Below, one piece after another: positions 63,625 to 64,000 of a DNA stretch of 64,000 nt. Numbering within the stretch: position 1 is the stretch's first letter; each line of letters starts with the position of its first letter. The notes below the pieces were generated by a model. It did not search any database. It was not told the DNA's origin and saw nothing but the letters and a program-made list of their open reading frames with translations. The stretch comes from an uncultured Acidobacteriia bacterium (GTDB lineage: Bacteria > Acidobacteriota > Terriglobia > Bryobacterales > Bryobacteraceae): assembly GCA_903929755.1 (NCBI GenBank), contig CAIYVZ010000185.1, positions 19,408 through 83,407 of the forward strand, given 5' to 3'. The translations under genes were made by a program, and so were the position numbers.

Positions 63625-64000
63625 CAGTTGGGGGCTCAGCGGAGATTTGGATAAACTGAAGGCCAGGGTATCAAGTATCGAGTCGGCGGATCGAGGAGAT
63701 CTGCTGGAACATTTAGATGTCATCGTCCAGCTGGAAGGTAGCTAATGTTAGGCATTCTTGCTAACACAATAGGATATTCCTGCGTACTTCTGCAAAGACC
63801 TCGTTCCAAACCGCAAGCCTTACAAGGTAGAGAGCAACGATAAAGCAGGACAAGCAGGACCAGCGATTCCGCAACCAAAGTTCTTGAGGCGCGAAAACAT
63901 TTGATTTCATTGCTGTTTTAGCCAGTGGTGTGACGGGGCGAGTTCCTGGGCATATTCTGATTGGCATTTGAGGCTTGCGTTCTCTCTTAATTCTTGTATA
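63625..64000. other. Window end, no gene seen
   Basis: The last 376 bp hold no frame with a recognisable product. A short frame around 63640-63745 reads LDKLKARVSSIESADRGDLL and ends at 63745; it could be a fragment of a gene or chance. The DNA beyond about 63760 is lower in GC than the rest. Confidence 0.35.

Overview
The window looks like a chromosomal segment of an Acidobacteriota bacterium, most likely order Bryobacterales (the Solibacter/Bryobacter group). This is judged from family content, not from a database search. The markers are a Solibacter-type C-terminal domain protein (TIGR03437-like), two large Oar-like TonB-dependent receptors with N-terminal carboxypeptidase-regulatory domains, a DUF6599-like membrane protein, a sulfatase, Gram-negative lipid A genes and tandem VWA-like secreted proteins. 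DNA is GC-rich. I see no rRNA, tRNA, CRISPR array, insertion sequence or prophage.

Region 1 (30-18394, all minus strand) is one long directon. A two-permease RND efflux operon (adaptor, two permeases, outer-membrane factor) runs into an HMG-CoA-lyase-like gene and a U32 peptidase. The envelope set fabZ-lpxA-lpxI-Gfo/Idh oxidoreductase-tonB follows, then a PaiB-like FMN-binding protein and a DUF6599-like protein. Region 2 (18829-24686, mostly plus) holds a secreted TIGR03437 protein with a CxxCH motif, an alpha/beta hydrolase on the other strand, and a cytochrome-oxidase maturation operon: cupredoxin-like lipoprotein, ctaA, ctaB, SCO, DUF420.

Region 3 (24677-36212) holds murJ, a eukaryotic-type glutamine synthetase (GSII), an ECF sigma/anti-sigma pair facing a TonB-dependent receptor, two cytochrome c-like proteins (one with PHM-like copper motifs), and an MFS-spermidine synthase fusion. 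Region 4 (36326-39105) is a LigC-like dehydrogenase, a 2Fe-2S ferredoxin, a ferredoxin reductase and a zinc ribbon. Region 5 (39204-43454, minus) is leuABCD with a short LeuA that lacks the regulatory domain.

Region 6 (43622-50880) is accessory: a decayed TGPKT-family gene, higA with a frameshifted higB, a sulfatase next to a large Oar-like receptor, and a small monooxygenase-fold gene. Region 7 (51281-54127) is the most interesting locus: a small unknown protein, an M43 pappalysin-type metalloprotease carrying seven tandem LKFRDD-like motifs, and, 7 bp later, an MvdC/MvdD-type ATP-grasp ligase. This looks like a graspetide (omega-ester peptide) system whose substrate is fused to a protease. 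Region 8 (54245-63624) has VapBC, a DUF4440 protein, two TIM-barrel epimerases, a pentapeptide-repeat protein, ilvE, an amidase and two tandem VWA-like secreted proteins.

Branched-chain amino-acid genes (leuABCD and ilvE) lie on either side of the accessory regions. Most genes sit in tight, often translationally coupled runs (ATGA or TTGA overlaps), so operon-level inference is strong in regions 1, 2, 5 and 7.
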